A DNA stretch of 48,591 nt, from assembly GCA_018065815.1 (NCBI GenBank), contig JAGHSP010000069.1, positions 1-48,591 on the forward strand, given 5' to 3'. This stretch comes from Candidatus Sodaliphilus limicaballi (GTDB lineage: Bacteria; Bacteroidota; Bacteroidia; Bacteroidales; Muribaculaceae). The translations under genes and the position numbers were made by a program. Below the pieces are notes generated by a model. It was not told where the DNA came from. It was given only the letters and a program-made list of their open reading frames with translations, and did no database searches. Within the stretch, counting starts at the first letter, position 1. Every line of letters starts with the position of its first letter. Positions 34,985-44,482 of this stretch are shown one piece after another.

Positions 34985-37900
34985 CTACTCAACGAACTCG
35001 ACCGCGCCTCTGAAGGCTAACCGCGAGCCGATGTAGAAGAACGCGTACGAGGAGTCGTAAGTCGCATTGACGACCACGAACCCGTTGTTCGCATTGTAGC
35101 TGTAGCCGGAACGCGCCACAACACGGCCGGTGGAGGCGGTGTCTTCCTGCTGGTCGCAGAAGAATGTGTCATAGTTGGAATTTGAAACAAGGCGGCTCGG
35201 CACAACATCGCAGTAGCGTCCCCAGCGCACGCGGCAAATCTCGGTGCTGCCGCTCACGCCCTGCACGGCGCGCTCGCGGCCGTCGGGCATCTGGATGTGC
35301 CACACATGGTCAGCAACGCTGCCAGTCGGCACAGTGCATTTGTTGCGGAAGTAGGCGGCAAAGCTGGTTACATTCACGGCTACGCTGTCCATCCACTCGC
35401 GGCCGTTCGCCCACCAGTCCTCAAGGCACAGGGTGCGCGGACGCTGACCCGACACGCTCTCTCGCTTGGGACTGCGGAAGGTCTCGCCGCCGCTCGAGAG
35501 CGTATTGGTGCCGCCGGTGACAGTGCCATAATTTACACCGACACCATTCACTGCCTGGCAGTTGCGACGGCCATAGAATGCCATCCACAGCACATCAATG
35601 TCCTTGTGCATCTCGTAGTCAACAAGCTGGTAACCTGCACCGCGGCACTTGGCAAGGTTGCTGAAGTCCTTGAAAGTGCGGTTCATCGACAGCGTGCTCT
35701 GCGGCAGACCCACGACAAGATTACCCTGCTCATCATACTTCCAATACGGAGAAGTAGTTGTGGCATTGTTCACACCGTAGAGCGGTGACTGGCCACTTAC
35801 CGAGCGCAGGCGCCACAGCGCGTCCTTGGTAGCCTTGTACATGCCCACGAGAGCAAACTCATGCTCTACCCAGTCGGGCTCGATGGCTTCCACTGCATCG
35901 CTGTCAACGGCTATGCACTCCTGGGACTCAAGACCGCGCACGGCGGTGAACACGAAGTCAACCGCTCCGTCGGGAACGGCAACGAAAACATATTCGCCGC
36001 TGATGAAGTCGTTCTGGGCGTGCGACACGAGCGGAGCGACTGTGCTCATCACCTTGCCCTTCGCGTCGAGGAAGGCACAGCCCACCGTGCTGCTGTTGAT
36101 GCTCGGCCAGCGCACCTGCTTCATGCCCTCCACATTCATGCGGTACACATTGTTGGTGCTCGATGTGTCAAGGGATGATGCGTTGAAAGCACTGCCTTCG
36201 GGGAAATTTTCCACGAGTAGGCTCGCGAACTCGGCAATCATCAGGTCGGCAAGCGGGTGGCGCTCGATGCGGCTGTAGCTTGGCAGCGGACAGTGGTCCT
36301 CGCTCGACAGGCACAGGTACTTCTTATTGTGCAGGTGGTCGTTGATGCCCTTGTACCAGTACCGGGGCATGCCCACGAAGATGTCGTGCCCAACGCCGCT
36401 TGAGTCTTCAAGGTCGCTGGTGGTACGGCCGTCGGCGAGCACGTTGATGTCCTCGTCGCTTATCTGGCGCAGCTTCATCTTGCCGCCGGCAAACTCGCCC
36501 TTGTAGGCGTGTATGCTGTCGATGATGCGGGTGATGTGACCGCTGGGAACATAGCCCACCTTGCCGTCGCCGTCGTAGGTGCCGTTGTCCAGGTTGGTGA
36601 TGTTGGCATCATAGCTCAGTGTCTCGTCAAACTCGATGACGGTGCACTGCGCATTGTGGATTGAAAGGTGCTCATAGTAGGCTTGCAGCTGGGCAAGGCG
36701 GTCGGGATCCATATACGAGGTGAGGCGGTAAGTGCCGAATAGTTCGGGCTTGCCGTTGCGGTTCTCGGCTCCCTTCACTCCTTTGTTCATCATGTCGATG
36801 AGCGCCTGGCCGTCGCCCGTGAGGTTGATGTCGGTGATGCGCACATACTGCAGCTGGTTCCCTGCCGTGGCGAGGATGTCGCCCAGCAGGCGCACTGCGT
36901 CAAGCCTCGGGCAGCTCACGATGTTCACCGTCTGGATCTGAGCATACCCGTCGAGCGTGATACCCTCGTAGGTGAGGTTGGGCAGGCGGTCAAACTGCAG
37001 CTGCACCAGCGTCTCGGGCAAGTGCATTCTGCGTATCACGCTTGCCGTCGGCAGGTTGACCGCAGTGATGCGGGAACCCTGGGCCTCGATGCGCTCAAGC
37101 GAGCGGCAACCGCTCACGTCGAGCGAACTCTGCAGCGTGGGACAGTTGACCACGTTGATGTACTTCAGCAGCGGGTGGTTGCCCAGCGTGAGTGTGGCGA
37201 GTTTGCCCGTGTAGCCTGGTGTGGCATTGCCCACGGTAAGCGACTCGAGGAGGCGGCAACCGCCCACCACGAGCGTTGTGGGATAGAGCACGCTCAGGTC
37301 GCCCAGGTCGGCGATGCGGTCGGCTTGGTAGATATAGGTCTCGGTGTCGTTCGGTCGGCTGCCTGCAGGGGCGGTGAAGGTGTACTGCTGCCCCTTGCGC
37401 ACAAGGCGGCTCGAGTAGCCGGCATTGCCCGAGAAGCGGAAGCCGAAGTACCAGTCCTGCGCGGCGGTGACTGTCACTTCTACCTTGCTGGGGACGCTGC
37501 TCGCACCCTCGGTGTTGGCTCGCAGGTACACCGCGCTGTCACGGTAGGAGCCTGTGCAGCGCTTGGCGTTGATATAGGCGAAACGCTCGCTCAGCACCCA
37601 CTTGCGGTGGTGGGCACGAGAACCCTGGGCGATGTCGAGGTAGTTCTGCGCCTGGCCGTCGCCCTGGCCGGCTACGCCGAAGCTGTCGATGTACTTGTAG
37701 CGTGAGTCCTCGTTGTAGATGGTCTCGCACCACTGGTCGCTCTGTCGCTCGTTGAACCAGTAGAGAGCACGGGCATAGATGAAATTGCCCTGTGCGGTAA
37801 GCCGCTCGTAGTTTGTGGTCTTGTCGGCATCCATGGTCTGCTCCACGAGGTTCCACAGCGCGCTGCTCTCTCCGTTGAACACCTGCTTGCCCAGAGCATC

Positions 37901-40900
37901 GGTGTCGTGCAGCTCGGCGTAGGGCGTGAACTGGATGCGGCCCTCGTTGTTGAGCGTGAGGATGGTGTCGTTGTCATAGAAGATGGGATAGCACAGACCG
38001 TCGTAGAACGCCCACATCATGTTCTTTGCGCCCTGGTCAACGGCAAGCAGGCCCTCGCGCAGGTTGTCGTAGGCAAGCAGCATGTCCTTGTGGAAGTAGT
38101 TGCCCGCCTCGGTTACGAACCTTGCCTTGCGCTCTGCCACTTGCTGCTCGGTGAGCGTGGTGTCGGTGATGTCGAGCGACACGAGCCAGTCAACGATGCG
38201 CTTGAGCTGCGCAGGCACCTTGCCGCGGCCATAGGCGGCGTTGAGGTCGTCGCAGTCGGGATAGCGTGGCTCGAAGGCGCCGCCCCAGTAGGGGGCATGG
38301 CGCGTGCCCTCGCTGTCCACGGGGAGTGAGTCGCCGTCAAACCAGTCGGCAATGTCGTCGCCGGTGACCTGCGAGGTGAAGTCGCTCGAGTGGAACAGGC
38401 ACATCGGGTGGCCGTTGTTGGTGAACTCCCAGCACTCGGCGTTGTTCTCGATCAGTTTGCCTGACTTGGCTTCGGCAAGCCCCTGGGCAAGGGCGATGGT
38501 TGCACCGGCACGGTTGCGCCAGTTCTTCGCCTCGGCATCCCATTGCCACAGTTCGCCCATGTCCTGCCATGCGCCCTGCTCGGCGTTGTACTTCGCGAGG
38601 TGGTTGAGGTGGGTGCTGTCGGCAGCCGCCGCTATGAGATACATCAGCTCACCGCCTTCGGCCGCTTCGAGGGCATCGGCATCGCCCTGCAGCTGCGACA
38701 GCGTGCCTTGCCACAGCAGGTAGTCGCTGCGGTTGACCATGGCGTCGTTGTAGCCGGCGATCTTCTCAAAGCCGAAGGTGTCGGCAGTCGACTTGTCGTT
38801 GTTGAAGTTGTACTTGCCTATGAAGGTGCGGGGGCTGCTCTCGGTCTCCTGGTGGAACATGAGCACGGGGAAACCGAAGATGGTGGTGCGCACCGTGGGG
38901 TCGATGTGCTGTGGCGGAGTGAGGATGCCGGTAGATGACAGCACCTCGCCTATGAAGTTGGCGGCACCGGTGTTGTGCGTGCCGCTGGACTCGGCAAAGT
39001 CGGCCTTGAGGCAGAAGGTCTTCACGGCTTTCTGGGGCACGAGGTTGCCATGGCCGTCAACGCCGCGCAGGGCATATTTCTTGGCCGTCGAGCCGCTGTG
39101 CGTCAGCGTGATGTCCTCCAGGAACTTGAACTTCCAGTTCTTGCGGGGGTAATACTGCGACGAGGTGCCTTGCACGTCGTTCTGCACCTTGTTGCACGAG
39201 AATGAGCATTCGGGGTGCTGGCGGTCTTCATAGATGACCTTGGTGTCCTTCTTCTTGTCGCCCTTGAACTTGGGAAGCGTCCCCACGAAGGTGATGCACG
39301 GTATCTGCTGCACCGCTTTCTCGTAGTCCACGGCATCGGCGTTGTCGTCGTTCATGATGTCGTTGCGCTCCAGCTTGGCAAACATCACCGTGGTGTCGTC
39401 CATGTCGGCGATGTAGTTGTTCACCATCTGGCGCATGCCCAGCGAGGTGTTATAAACCCTCACGTTCCAGATGTCGAGGTCACACAGGCGGTTGCCCATG
39501 CTGATGGCCACCGGCTCGTTCTGCACGAAGTAGTCGCTCGTGTCATACTGCTGAATGCCGCTCAGCACGCCGTCGAGGTACAGCAGCATGAAGCGCTGCT
39601 CGTCCACGCGCTGGATCACGAAGCCCACCCTCACGCGTTCGCCTTGCTTGAACTTGCTGCTCACGCGCTGGCGCAGCGCACTCTGCAGGAAGCATTCCTG
39701 GGCGGTGATTTCAAAGCCCACCGTGCCGTTCATGCACCCTATGAGCACTGCATCGGCATCGTGGCAGTTGGTGGCGGTGAACTCTACCTCGATGGTCTTG
39801 CCCTCGAGCTTGCAGTCCTCGGCAAAGATGTTGAGCGGGATGCGGCACTGCGCTCCCCCGGCGAGGTGGAGCGACACGAGGCCCTTGCCGTCGGCTAGCC
39901 AGCCGCTCTGCGTGTCAAAGGGGCAGTCGGTGAACTCGGCCGCCGTGGTGTTGCCGTTGGCATCGGTAAACGACCACTCGCCCTTGTTCGAGGCGGCGTT
40001 ACTGCGACCGCTTGCGGTGAGATAGAGCGCAAGCGCTGCCGTCTCGGCGGTAATCTGGTGAGAAGCGGGTACCACTTCCACCTCTATGTCACGGGTAACC
40101 TCACCGCACTTGATCGTGAGCGTCGAGGTGCCTGCCTCGCGGCTGCGGTGGCTCACGGTGTGGCGGTTGCGGTCCACGTCCATCGAGGTGAGGACTACGC
40201 CGTCAAGCAGCACTTCGATGTGCGATGTGATGCTTGCAGGGTCGTAGATGGCAAACGGCACGCTCAGCGTGTCATACTGGGTGACCTTCACCTTGTCACA
40301 CTCGGTGGCGATGATGATGTCGCCTGTGCCCTGGCGGGTTATCATCAGGTCAAAGTAGAGGCGGTTGCTCGTGAGCATCACGCCGTCGGCAATCTCGCGC
40401 TCGGCCCACACTTCGAGGGCATGCGCTCCATGGGCGAGACCGGCAGTGGGGATGTCCTTGATGCTGGTGGCTCCGCTCGAGGTCACTGTCATGGTCGACA
40501 GCGGCTCGCCGTCGAGGGTGAAGTTCACGACTTTGGCTCCGCTGCCGTTGACCGTGAAGCGGAAGGGTATCACTGTGCCGCTCTCGGTGAGGGTGGCGAG
40601 CGAGTAACTGCTGGCGATGCCCAGTGTCACCACTGTTATCTTGATGTAGGCGCTCTGTGCCACCACGCCGTCGTCGGCTGTGATGCGCACGCGCACGCTG
40701 TTGGTGCCCACGGTGAGCCAGGGCGACACGTCAAACGAGCCTATGCCCTGCACCACGTCCTTGCTCTCCACGCTGCTGCCGTTCACGATGAGCTCGGCAC
40801 GGCCGCCCAGCTGGTCATCGACGCCTGTGGTGATGTTGTAGTGGTGCCAGGTGAAGTCCACGGTGCGGGTGTCGCCTTCCTTGAGGGTGGCGATGAGCCC

Positions 40901-42652
40901 GTTGTCGATGGTCAGCTCTATGGCTGAGGGGGTAATGTCGCTGCCTCCGCCGCCCGTGGGGATGGTGACGCTGTTCATCACGTTGCCGTCAGCGTCCAGC
41001 AGGGAGAGCTGGTTGGTCGAGGCATCAAACTGGAACCCGGCGGCAAGGCCGCTCTGCATCTGCTCGAGGGCTGCGCTCACGGCTGCATTGCCCACGGGGT
41101 TGCTGCTTTCCTTGTTGAGCACATCATCCACGGTGACGCTGTAGGAAAGGCGCACGAGGCCGTCACGACCGGGCGTTACAGGGTCGCCGTCGTTGAACTG
41201 CACGCCGCGCACTGTCGATCGCCAGGCGGTCTCGTCGGCCCAGTCCTCGAGGCGCATGCCGCAGAACTGCCATGTCTGCCATTCGCCCGCACCGCTCATG
41301 AAGGTGATGAAGCGGCCGCTGGCGCGCAGTTCCTCGGGCACTGCCGCTGCCGCTGTGCCGCGGTTGTAGTAGCCCTCGGCCTTGGGGACGAGTTCGTTCA
41401 CGTTGACCACATTGCCCGTGGTGCTCCCGCTTGCGCCGAAGGGCTGCCACGATGCCTTGTCGGTCCACGAGCCGCCCTGCCATTGCCAGTTCTCGATGCC
41501 GCCGTCGGTGAGCAGCGTGATGACCACCCCGGTGACGCGCGCGGCACTGTGCTGGTCGCCGTCGGTCAGGGCGAGGAAGGTGTCGAGCGTCAGCGCATGG
41601 CCTTGTCTGCCCGCAAGCATGTTGCCGTTGAAGAAGAGGCGAGGCTTCAAGCCGTCCTCGGTGGCGGCGGTGCGGGCGGTCAGCCCGGCGATCTGCGCGC
41701 TGAAGTCCTTGCCCATGGGAGCAAGCTCGGCACGCTCTTCCTGGTAGTAGTAGAGGGTGTCGGTGCTCGTGCACACATACGCCTTGAGGCTCAGCGGAGT
41801 GTAGTCCTCTCCGCTGTAGAGCGAGCGGTCGGCCCAGTCGAGGTAGTAGTTGTAGAGGGTGTTGAAGTCGGCAAGGTCTTTCACCGCCAGCAGCTGGGCG
41901 TCGGTGAGGCGCGTTGCCACTGCGGGATTGGCGGCGGGTGCCTTGGGGATGGCGGGCGTGAGTTCGGCCATCAGCGACGATACCGCCACGGCGGTGCGCA
42001 CGCCCAGCACAAACTGGCGAAGGCTCTCCACATAGAACACCTGCGCGTTGTCGTCGGTGCTCTTGCTCTCACTCTTGCCGCTCTTCACGGTCACAGCGCC
42101 CAGCACGGCACTGAACTCAAGCACATTGGCGAGGTTGTCGGGGATAAACTCCCCGGGCACCTTGCCGTTCCCGTCGAGAGGAGCAATGCCGCCCGCCTTG
42201 CCTATGCCGTCCAGCACATCGGTAATGCCCTGAAGGGCTTGCGACGCTGCACTGGCGGCGGTGTCTGCCGCCTCTTCGGCTCTCGTGGCGGCGGCGCTCA
42301 CCGTGGCAAACTGTTCCATGGCAGCAGCCACTGCCTGCACAGCGCTATTGACCTCGGCAAGCTGGGCGGGGGTGAGCAAGCCCGCATTGGCACTCGATGC
42401 AGCGGGGATGGTGATGCTCTTGCTCACAGTGTTCCCCTCGTCATCTACTGTGCGGTAACGCACCACATAGTTGCTCTCGCTCGTGCTGGTCGTGATTGTC
42501 GAGGCATCAACAATCTCCATCGGTAACACGGCAAGGCAACTCTGGATGAAGTCGACAAACATCTTGCCGACTCGAGCCGCGGTGTTCTCGTGCTCCTCGG
42601 TGGCATCGCGGATCACTGCGGCTTGTTGCAATAAGTTGCTTAGTTTACTCAT
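34985..42652 (-). CDS. giant phage tail fibre / receptor-binding protein, DGR target
   Basis: 2555 residues. N-terminal virion-attachment-like part with Ala-rich coiled coil (about 105-145). Ig-like beta regions (about 575-870). A LamG/concanavalin-like domain (about 905-1090). A CotH-like region with VQGTSSQYYPRKNWKFKF (about 1159-1176) and FCLKADFAESSGTHN. A repeat region resembling leucine-rich repeats (about 1785-1940). A C-terminal C-type-lectin/FGE-like domain (about 2290-2555) ending in the variable repeat (2509-2545) and GSRLAFRG. The last domain displays the mutated residues, so it should contact the host receptor. It has its own promoter and tandem terminators, and there is no frameshift. 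Domain names are from motif resemblance; the CotH-like call is moderate. Confidence 0.9.
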   Translation of the reverse strand: MSKLSNLLQQAAVIRDATEEHENTAARVGKMFVDFIQSCLAVLPMEIVDASTITTSTSESNYVVRYRTVDDEGNTVSKSITIPAASSANAGLLTPAQLAEVNSAVQAVAAAMEQFATVSAAATRAEEAADTAASAASQALQGITDVLDGIGKAGGIAPLDGNGKVPGEFIPDNLANVLEFSAVLGAVTVKSGKSESKSTDDNAQVFYVESLRQFVLGVRTAVAVSSLMAELTPAIPKAPAANPAVATRLTDAQLLAVKDLADFNTLYNYYLDWADRSLYSGEDYTPLSLKAYVCTSTDTLYYYQEERAELAPMGKDFSAQIAGLTARTAATEDGLKPRLFFNGNMLAGRQGHALTLDTFLALTDGDQHSAARVTGVVITLLTDGGIENWQWQGGSWTDKASWQPFGASGSTTGNVVNVNELVPKAEGYYNRGTAAAAVPEELRASGRFITFMSGAGEWQTWQFCGMRLEDWADETAWRSTVRGVQFNDGDPVTPGRDGLVRLSYSVTVDDVLNKESSNPVGNAAVSAALEQMQSGLAAGFQFDASTNQLSLLDADGNVMNSVTIPTGGGGSDITPSAIELTIDNGLIATLKEGDTRTVDFTWHHYNITTGVDDQLGGRAELIVNGSSVESKDVVQGIGSFDVSPWLTVGTNSVRVRITADDGVVAQSAYIKITVVTLGIASSYSLATLTESGTVIPFRFTVNGSGAKVVNFTLDGEPLSTMTVTSSGATSIKDIPTAGLAHGAHALEVWAEREIADGVMLTSNRLYFDLMITRQGTGDIIIATECDKVKVTQYDTLSVPFAIYDPASITSHIEVLLDGVVLTSMDVDRNRHTVSHRSREAGTSTLTIKCGEVTRDIEVEVVPASHQITAETAALALYLTASGRSNAASNKGEWSFTDANGNTTAAEFTDCPFDTQSGWLADGKGLVSLHLAGGAQCRIPLNIFAEDCKLEGKTIEVEFTATNCHDADAVLIGCMNGTVGFEITAQECFLQSALRQRVSSKFKQGERVRVGFVIQRVDEQRFMLLYLDGVLSGIQQYDTSDYFVQNEPVAISMGNRLCDLDIWNVRVYNTSLGMRQMVNNYIADMDDTTVMFAKLERNDIMNDDNADAVDYEKAVQQIPCITFVGTLPKFKGDKKKDTKVIYEDRQHPECSFSCNKVQNDVQGTSSQYYPRKNWKFKFLEDITLTHSGSTAKKYALRGVDGHGNLVPQKAVKTFCLKADFAESSGTHNTGAANFIGEVLSSTGILTPPQHIDPTVRTTIFGFPVLMFHQETESSPRTFIGKYNFNNDKSTADTFGFEKIAGYNDAMVNRSDYLLWQGTLSQLQGDADALEAAEGGELMYLIAAAADSTHLNHLAKYNAEQGAWQDMGELWQWDAEAKNWRNRAGATIALAQGLAEAKSGKLIENNAECWEFTNNGHPMCLFHSSDFTSQVTGDDIADWFDGDSLPVDSEGTRHAPYWGGAFEPRYPDCDDLNAAYGRGKVPAQLKRIVDWLVSLDITDTTLTEQQVAERKARFVTEAGNYFHKDMLLAYDNLREGLLAVDQGAKNMMWAFYDGLCYPIFYDNDTILTLNNEGRIQFTPYAELHDTDALGKQVFNGESSALWNLVEQTMDADKTTNYERLTAQGNFIYARALYWFNERQSDQWCETIYNEDSRYKYIDSFGVAGQGDGQAQNYLDIAQGSRAHHRKWVLSERFAYINAKRCTGSYRDSAVYLRANTEGASSVPSKVEVTVTAAQDWYFGFRFSGNAGYSSRLVRKGQQYTFTAPAGSRPNDTETYIYQADRIADLGDLSVLYPTTLVVGGCRLLESLTVGNATPGYTGKLATLTLGNHPLLKYINVVNCPTLQSSLDVSGCRSLERIEAQGSRITAVNLPTASVIRRMHLPETLVQLQFDRLPNLTYEGITLDGYAQIQTVNIVSCPRLDAVRLLGDILATAGNQLQYVRITDINLTGDGQALIDMMNKGVKGAENRNGKPELFGTYRLTSYMDPDRLAQLQAYYEHLSIHNAQCTVIEFDETLSYDANITNLDNGTYDGDGKVGYVPSGHITRIIDSIHAYKGEFAGGKMKLRQISDEDINVLADGRTTSDLEDSSGVGHDIFVGMPRYWYKGINDHLHNKKYLCLSSEDHCPLPSYSRIERHPLADLMIAEFASLLVENFPEGSAFNASSLDTSSTNNVYRMNVEGMKQVRWPSINSSTVGCAFLDAKGKVMSTVAPLVSHAQNDFISGEYVFVAVPDGAVDFVFTAVRGLESQECIAVDSDAVEAIEPDWVEHEFALVGMYKATKDALWRLRSVSGQSPLYGVNNATTTSPYWKYDEQGNLVVGLPQSTLSMNRTFKDFSNLAKCRGAGYQLVDYEMHKDIDVLWMAFYGRRNCQAVNGVGVNYGTVTGGTNTLSSGGETFRSPKRESVSGQRPRTLCLEDWWANGREWMDSVAVNVTSFAAYFRNKCTVPTGSVADHVWHIQMPDGRERAVQGVSGSTEICRVRWGRYCDVVPSRLVSNSNYDTFFCDQQEDTASTGRVVARSGYSYNANNGFVVVNATYDSSYAFFYIGSRLAFRGAVEFVE
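35018..35128 (-). repeat. DGR variable repeat (VR)
   Basis: 111 bp encoding fibre residues 2509-2545. Compared with the TR, 13 bases differ, all at TR adenines. Nine Asn codons changed (to Tyr at 2517, 2519, 2532, 2536 and 2540; Ser at 2518; Val at 2527; Phe at 2538 and 2539), and one change is silent (Thr2531, ACA to ACT). All other positions are identical, which implies recent retrohoming with no later drift. Confidence 0.96.
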
Positions 42653-42684
42653 TGTTTTATGATTTTAGTTAATTAAACGCATTG

Positions 42685-42692
42685 CAAATTTA
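42685..42692 (-). promoter_or_regulatory. -7 promoter box (TAAATTTG) of the fibre gene
   Basis: TAAATTTG on the minus strand, 32 bp before the fibre ATG at 42652, just after the terminator of the upstream operon. Confidence 0.5.
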
Positions 42693-42709
42693 ACGACTGC
42701 GCTCTGCTC

Positions 42710-42743
42710 AAAAAAAGACAACACCGCCCTCAGCGGGGCAGTG
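42710..42743 (-). terminator. terminator of the head/connector operon
   Basis: Minus-strand stem CACTGCCC (42743-42736) with GGGCGGTG (42729-42722), 8 bp with one wobble, then TTGTC and a run of seven T's. It overlaps the last codons of the 166-residue gene and separates it from the fibre gene. Confidence 0.8.
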
Positions 42744-43230
42744 CTTTGTTCGCGTTCTCCAGTGCTTCGCATATCACTGCGGCGGCTTCCTCGCCCACCA
42801 TGTGCGCCATCGTCTCTTTCATGCGCATCAGCGACGCAAACAGTTTAGGATTGAACCAGTCGCGCTTCTCCCTCGGCTCGCCGCTGGTGTAGTGCCCGCC
42901 CCAGGCAGGGCCCACCTTGCGAGGACGGTCCAGGCGGTGCTCCTTGCGGTAGGCCGCGCCCAGGAACGGCAGGTCGCCGCCGTTATTCCTGTGGTAGCCG
43001 TTGCCCACGCCGTAGGCCTGGTAGATGCCGTAGCTCAGGAACCGCAGCACGATGCTCGCGCTCAGCCCGTCATGGCTCACGCTCTCGCTGAACGACTGCA
43101 TCAGCGCACCCGTCCGCCTGATGTTCCACATCTGCAGCTTGTCCTGCCATATCTGGGTCATCAGTTTCGCCCAGTTGTCTATCCACAGCTGTTGCTGGCG
43201 CTCTATCTCTTCTTTCCTCAGCTCTGCCAT
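42730..43230 (-). CDS. phage neck/tail-completion type protein, tentative
   Basis: 166 residues. RRTGALMQSFSESV followed by YGIYQAYGVGNGYHR resembles the TGxLxxS and YGxxxxYG pattern of HK97 gp10-like head-tail connector proteins, but the match is weak. The N-terminus is helical and charged. It overlaps the previous gene by 13 bp and is last in its operon. Alternative: another small virion-assembly protein. Confidence 0.6.
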   Translation of the reverse strand: MAELRKEEIERQQQLWIDNWAKLMTQIWQDKLQMWNIRRTGALMQSFSESVSHDGLSASIVLRFLSYGIYQAYGVGNGYHRNNGGDLPFLGAAYRKEHRLDRPRKVGPAWGGHYTSGEPREKRDWFNPKLFASLMRMKETMAHMVGEEAAAVICEALENANKALPR

Positions 43231-43721
43231 TCGCTTGCGTCATATGTTAGGTCAACTGGCTCGCTCACCTCCACCATGAAGTACAGCCCGGTGCAGCCGT
43301 TCAGGAAATACTGGCCCAGCTCGCGGCTCAGCACGCTCTCGGTGCGCAGGTACACCAGGTCGTTGCTCAGCGCGTCCTCGTCCGTCAGCATCCGCGTCAG
43401 CAGCTGCTGCATCAACTGGCGGCACTTGCCCAGCGCCGTCTCATAGCTGCTCATGTCTTTCATCGAGTAGCGGTGCAGCAGGAACACCGTCACCGTCCGC
43501 TTCTTGAACCAACCGCCGTTGCGGCCCCTGAAGGTCGCCCCGTCATTGGTGTCGTCCACGCAGAAAAAAGCATTCGCCGTGCGGAACTGTTGCAGCGGGC
43601 CCTGCAGGGTCTCGATACCCGAGCAGGTGCACCACTTGAACTTCTCGGCCTGCGCCAGCTTGTTGCGCTCCCACAGCCCCTTGAAGTAGCCTATGTAGTC
43701 AAACAGTTGTTTTGCATTCAT
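43218..43721 (-). CDS. phage protein of unknown function (head-tail region)
   Basis: 167 residues, mixed alpha/beta, no motif recognised. Contains VFLLHRYSMKDMSSYETALGKCRQLMQQLLTRM and a C-terminal GLYFMVEVSEPVDLTYD, a layout like small tail-terminator or connector proteins (helix pair then strand), but I would not assign it. It overlaps both neighbours (4 bp upstream gene end, 13 bp downstream gene start). Confidence 0.65.
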   Translation of the reverse strand: MNAKQLFDYIGYFKGLWERNKLAQAEKFKWCTCSGIETLQGPLQQFRTANAFFCVDDTNDGATFRGRNGGWFKKRTVTVFLLHRYSMKDMSSYETALGKCRQLMQQLLTRMLTDEDALSNDLVYLRTESVLSRELGQYFLNGCTGLYFMVEVSEPVDLTYDASEWQS

Positions 43722-44482
43722 TTCTTCTTCATTTTGCGGTTAAACTCCTCGGCCTCTCGCGCCTTGGCGTCGAGTTCGGTCAGCGCGCGCCATGTGTCGG
43801 TACCCAGGATCTCGCCCTCTTTGGTCACGTCGCCGCCCGTCAGCGCCCTTATCTGGTTGTTCATCATGTCGGCCATCTCCACAGTGCCGCCTCCGTCGCT
43901 GGGCTTGAACAGGTTCGGGAACTGATGGGCAAACATCGCCTTTACTTGCGTCCACCACTGTATCACGCCCAGTTGCTCCCACATCTCCACCTTGCCCTTC
44001 AGCCCGGGATAGAGCAGCCGCGCAAGGTGCTTCACTGCCTCTTCGCTCTGGCTCTGCAATACACCCTGGTAGCAGTTCTCACATTGCAGGTAAGTCCCGA
44101 ACTCCACCCCGTGCAACTCGGCTGGCAGGGCAGCCGCGCCATGCAGCCGGTCAGGGCGCACAGGGCGGCTGCCGGGCTCGTCCAGCCAGTTTAGGGTGTC
44201 AAGCATCCCGGGCACCAGCTCGGGGTTGAGCAGGAACTTCCGCCCTTTGCCGCCCTCCGTCGGCACGGTGCATTCCCATGCTTTCCCCGTGCGGTGCAGC
44301 GCTTTCAGCCCGGTCAAGTGCATCAGCAGGGCGAGGCGGCCGCGCCACGGCTCCTCGGCGCGCGCCTTGATTTTCAGCACCTCGGTCAGTTCCTCCTGGC
44401 TCAATTCAGCCCAGCCAGTGGGCAGCGTCAGGCTCAGCGTCTTGCCGTCACCCGAAAAAGTAGCACGGATCGTCCTTCTCAT
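43718..44482 (-). CDS. phage protein of unknown function (virion assembly region)
   Basis: 254 residues from the ATG at 44482 (MRRTIRATFSGDGKTLSL). A longer frame from 44560 adds a Pro/Arg/Thr-rich stretch antagonistic to normal starts and lies wholly in the preceding gene. A C-X2-C pair is present at CENC, and the C-terminus is Lys-rich (EEFNRKMKKK). Overlaps the upstream gene by 35 bp and the downstream one by 4 bp. Confidence 0.65.
   Translation of the reverse strand: MRRTIRATFSGDGKTLSLTLPTGWAELSQEELTEVLKIKARAEEPWRGRLALLMHLTGLKALHRTGKAWECTVPTEGGKGRKFLLNPELVPGMLDTLNWLDEPGSRPVRPDRLHGAAALPAELHGVEFGTYLQCENCYQGVLQSQSEEAVKHLARLLYPGLKGKVEMWEQLGVIQWWTQVKAMFAHQFPNLFKPSDGGGTVEMADMMNNQIRALTGGDVTKEGEILGTDTWRALTELDAKAREAEEFNRKMKKK

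Larger units (their letters stand above)
33219..35128 (-). other. diversity-generating retroelement (RT, TR, VR)
   Basis: The interval holds the three required DGR parts in one orientation: VR at the 3' end of the fibre gene, TR 275 bp downstream, and the RT after a 210-bp spacer. The VR/TR substitutions are strictly adenine-directed, which is the functional fingerprint of these elements. Accessory avd-type four-helix protein genes are not recognised in the interval. Confidence 0.95.

Noticed and set aside
41483..42526. Long plus-strand open frame antisense to the fibre gene (347 codons)
   Set aside because: Shadow frame in GC-rich sequence. Composition (His/Val/Gly-rich) is not protein-like, and the minus strand is clearly coding.
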